Source of the DNA: an uncultured Fastidiosipila sp.
GTDB taxonomy: Bacteria; Bacillota; Clostridia; Saccharofermentanales; Fastidiosipilaceae
Direction: 5' to 3'
DNA: 64,000 bases
NCBI GenBank assembly: GCA_947253875.1
Contig: CAMYAM010000009.1
Location: 1-64,000, forward strand
In this document: positions 62,704 to 64,000 of the stretch, piece after piece
Numbering within the stretch: position 1 is the stretch's first letter
How the letters are laid out: each line of letters opens with the position of its first letter
Position numbers and translations under genes: made by a program
The notes under the pieces: model-generated
What the model was told of the DNA's origin: nothing
Seen by the model: the letters and a program-made list of their open reading frames with translations, nothing else
The model's database searches: none

Positions 62704-64000
62704 ATGAATATTACAAATCAATATATTATTAATTGGGTACAAGACGTTGCACGAATTACATTACCAGATTCTATCTATTGGGTTGATGGTTCAGAGGAAG
62801 AAAGACAAAAATTAATAAATAAAGGTGTTGAAGAATTAACAATTTTCCCAATTAATTCTAAATCATGGAACAATTGCTATCGATACGTTGATGATAGTAT
62901 AAATAAAAATGAAATCAAAAATAATTCATATTACTGTACAGATTCAGCAAAGGATGCATTGCCAAATTTCAAGTGGATGCAAAGCAAAAAAATGCATGCT
63001 CACATGGATAATATTATCTTCGGATCTATGAAGGGTAAAACAATGTTTGTCATACCTTGTATATTAGGTCCTGAAAATACACAATTTCTACGTACAGGTG
63101 TGCAAATAACAGACTCAATCTATGTTGTATTAAACTTACTTATGTTAAGTAGAGCTGGAGATTCTGCATGGAAGCAAATCTCTGATTCGAGAAATTTTCA
63201 TAAAGGATTACATGTTACTAAAACTGAACCATTGCATAGACCAATTTATACTGTATTCCCTGATGAAGATATAGTTTACTGTATAAATACAACAAATATA
63301 ACTTACGCAATCATGAATACAGTACCTTGGGCAATTACTTTAACTAACTTACAAAATAATAGCTCCAATTCACAAAATGAAAGTAATTGTAATAATTTGC
63401 TTGCAGCTCATATGATGATTTTAGGGGTAAATACTCCAGAGAATAAAACTTATTACATTGCTGCAGCTAGTCCAAGTTCAGGAGGAAAGTCAGATCTTGC
63501 AAAACTAAAAGTACCAAATATTCCTGGATTTGAAGGATATGAGACTTTCACTGTTTGTGATGATATTGCATGGCTGCATACTAGTCCAGATGGTAGATTA
63601 TGGGCAATTAATCCACAAACTGGATTTTCCTTCGCATTAAAGGATATTAACGAAAATCATTCTCCAGAATTATTTGATGATATTAAATCTAATGCTTTAT
63701 ACACAAATATTGCTAAGGATCAATATGATCAACCATGGTGGTACGGCAAAGATTCTACAACACCGAAAATGATTAAAGATTGGAAAGATCAAATTGTTGT
63801 ATGTGATGAAAACACTGAATTAAAAAAACTTAGTCCTAATGCCAGAGTTACAGTTGAAGCAAACTTAGATAATAGTCTAGTTTTTACTAGTGGAGTACCT
63901 TTGTCAGCTATATTATTTCTCACCAAAAGTAGGAATAACGTTCCAATTATTAGTGAAGCTAGAAACTGGACAGAGGGAGTTTTTTACGGTGCAAGCTTAA
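62704..64000 (+). CDS. Diverged GTP-type phosphoenolpyruvate carboxykinase homologue (3' end outside window)
   Basis: The 432 residues visible (frame open to the last base) align along most of their length with GTP-dependent PEP carboxykinase: PDSIYWVDGSEEE, GSMKGKTMFVIP, GVQITDSIYVV, the His of AAHMMILG (His236), the Asp of CDDIAW (286-287), AINPQTGF and GVFYGAS. Several active-site elements are altered. The segment with substrate-binding Arg87 (rat numbering) is missing. SGYGGNSLLGKKC, with metal ligand Lys244, is replaced by INTTNITYAIMNTVPW. The P-loop PSACGKTN is PSSGGKSD (no reactive Cys), and the GGRRP loop is LTKSR. Arg381 in NARV may keep the Arg405 role. Nucleotide binding could remain, but normal PEPCK catalysis is doubtful. 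AAGAGG precedes the ATG. Confidence 0.75.
   Translation, partial: MNITNQYIINWVQDVARITLPDSIYWVDGSEEERQKLINKGVEELTIFPINSKSWNNCYRYVDDSINKNEIKNNSYYCTDSAKDALPNFKWMQSKKMHAHMDNIIFGSMKGKTMFVIPCILGPENTQFLRTGVQITDSIYVVLNLLMLSRAGDSAWKQISDSRNFHKGLHVTKTEPLHRPIYTVFPDEDIVYCINTTNITYAIMNTVPWAITLTNLQNNSSNSQNESNCNNLLAAHMMILGVNTPENKTYYIAAASPSSGGKSDLAKLKVPNIPGFEGYETFTVCDDIAWLHTSPDGRLWAINPQTGFSFALKDINENHSPELFDDIKSNALYTNIAKDQYDQPWWYGKDSTTPKMIKDWKDQIVVCDENTELKKLSPNARVTVEANLDNSLVFTSGVPLSAILFLTKSRNNVPIISEARNWTEGVFYGASL

Overview
The window is a 64 kb stretch of AT-rich chromosome (roughly one third GC by eye) from a low-GC Gram-positive anaerobe, most likely a clostridial lineage. The evidence is strong AGGAGG-type ribosome binding sites, a sigma-A-type RpoD, a CIRCE element before groESL, a Gld-type ABC exporter followed by DUF4340- and DUF5711-like proteins, TrmK next to a Nif3-family protein, and clostridial pilus-like TadE/DUF5702-type genes. 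I think of the Fastidiosipila/Oscillospirales neighbourhood, but the genus is a guess. No phage, insertion sequence, CRISPR array or resistance island is visible. Most of the window is core housekeeping DNA, and the unusual items sit among the housekeeping genes.

Layout. 1-8.7 kb: the 3' part of comEC, holA, a SEC-C protein, asnS, radC, a methylglyoxal-synthase-like protein lacking the catalytic residues, dtd, and a three-gene TadE/TadG-like cluster. 8.8-13.4 kb: secA, tmRNA, tRNA-Ala(GGC), tRNA-Thr(CGT), a 41-codon membrane microprotein with its own promoter, and about 390 nt of non-coding DNA. 13.4-19.7 kb: a Na/Pi-type transporter with a PhoU-like tail, a CorA-type Mg transporter, a family 2 glycosyltransferase, and an OmpR-type response regulator with its histidine kinase. 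19.7-25.8 kb: two pseudouridine synthases, polA, coaE and the convergent ychF. 25.9-36.1 kb: an rRNA methyltransferase, comM-dprA-topA, a membrane protein, and queA-tgt-yajC. 36.2-44.3 kb: dnaG-rpoD-trmK-Nif3 family, RNase P RNA, rpsO and pnp. 44.3-49.7 kb: a WYL regulator, a hexapeptide-repeat protein, galE, a small membrane protein and CIRCE-groES-groEL. 49.9-58.2 kb: a membrane protein, the four-gene Gld-like ABC cluster, a DUF5711-like protein, a CYTH protein and a cyclophilin lipoprotein. 58.3-64 kb: an ABC-F ATPase (minus strand), pgi, rsmA and the 5' part of a strongly diverged GTP-type PEP carboxykinase homologue cut by the window end.

How the genes work together. Several belong to DNA uptake and processing (comEC, dprA, comM, radC). 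Others form standard translation and RNA-maturation groups (tmRNA, RNase P, tRNA and rRNA modification, queuosine synthesis), the replication and transcription core (dnaG-rpoD, polA, holA, topA), and protein export and folding (secA, yajC, groESL, cyclophilin).

The main points for a second look are these. Two homologues of well-known enzymes have lost their active-site residues: the methylglyoxal-synthase fold protein at 5.1 kb and the PEPCK homologue at 62.7 kb. Two near-identical hairpin designs, at radC and at the first pilus-like gene, put the Shine-Dalgarno sequence in the 3' arm of a terminator-like stem that ends just before the start codon. The TadE/TadG-like cluster has no Tad machinery beside it. 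The 41-aa microprotein is an independent transcription unit.
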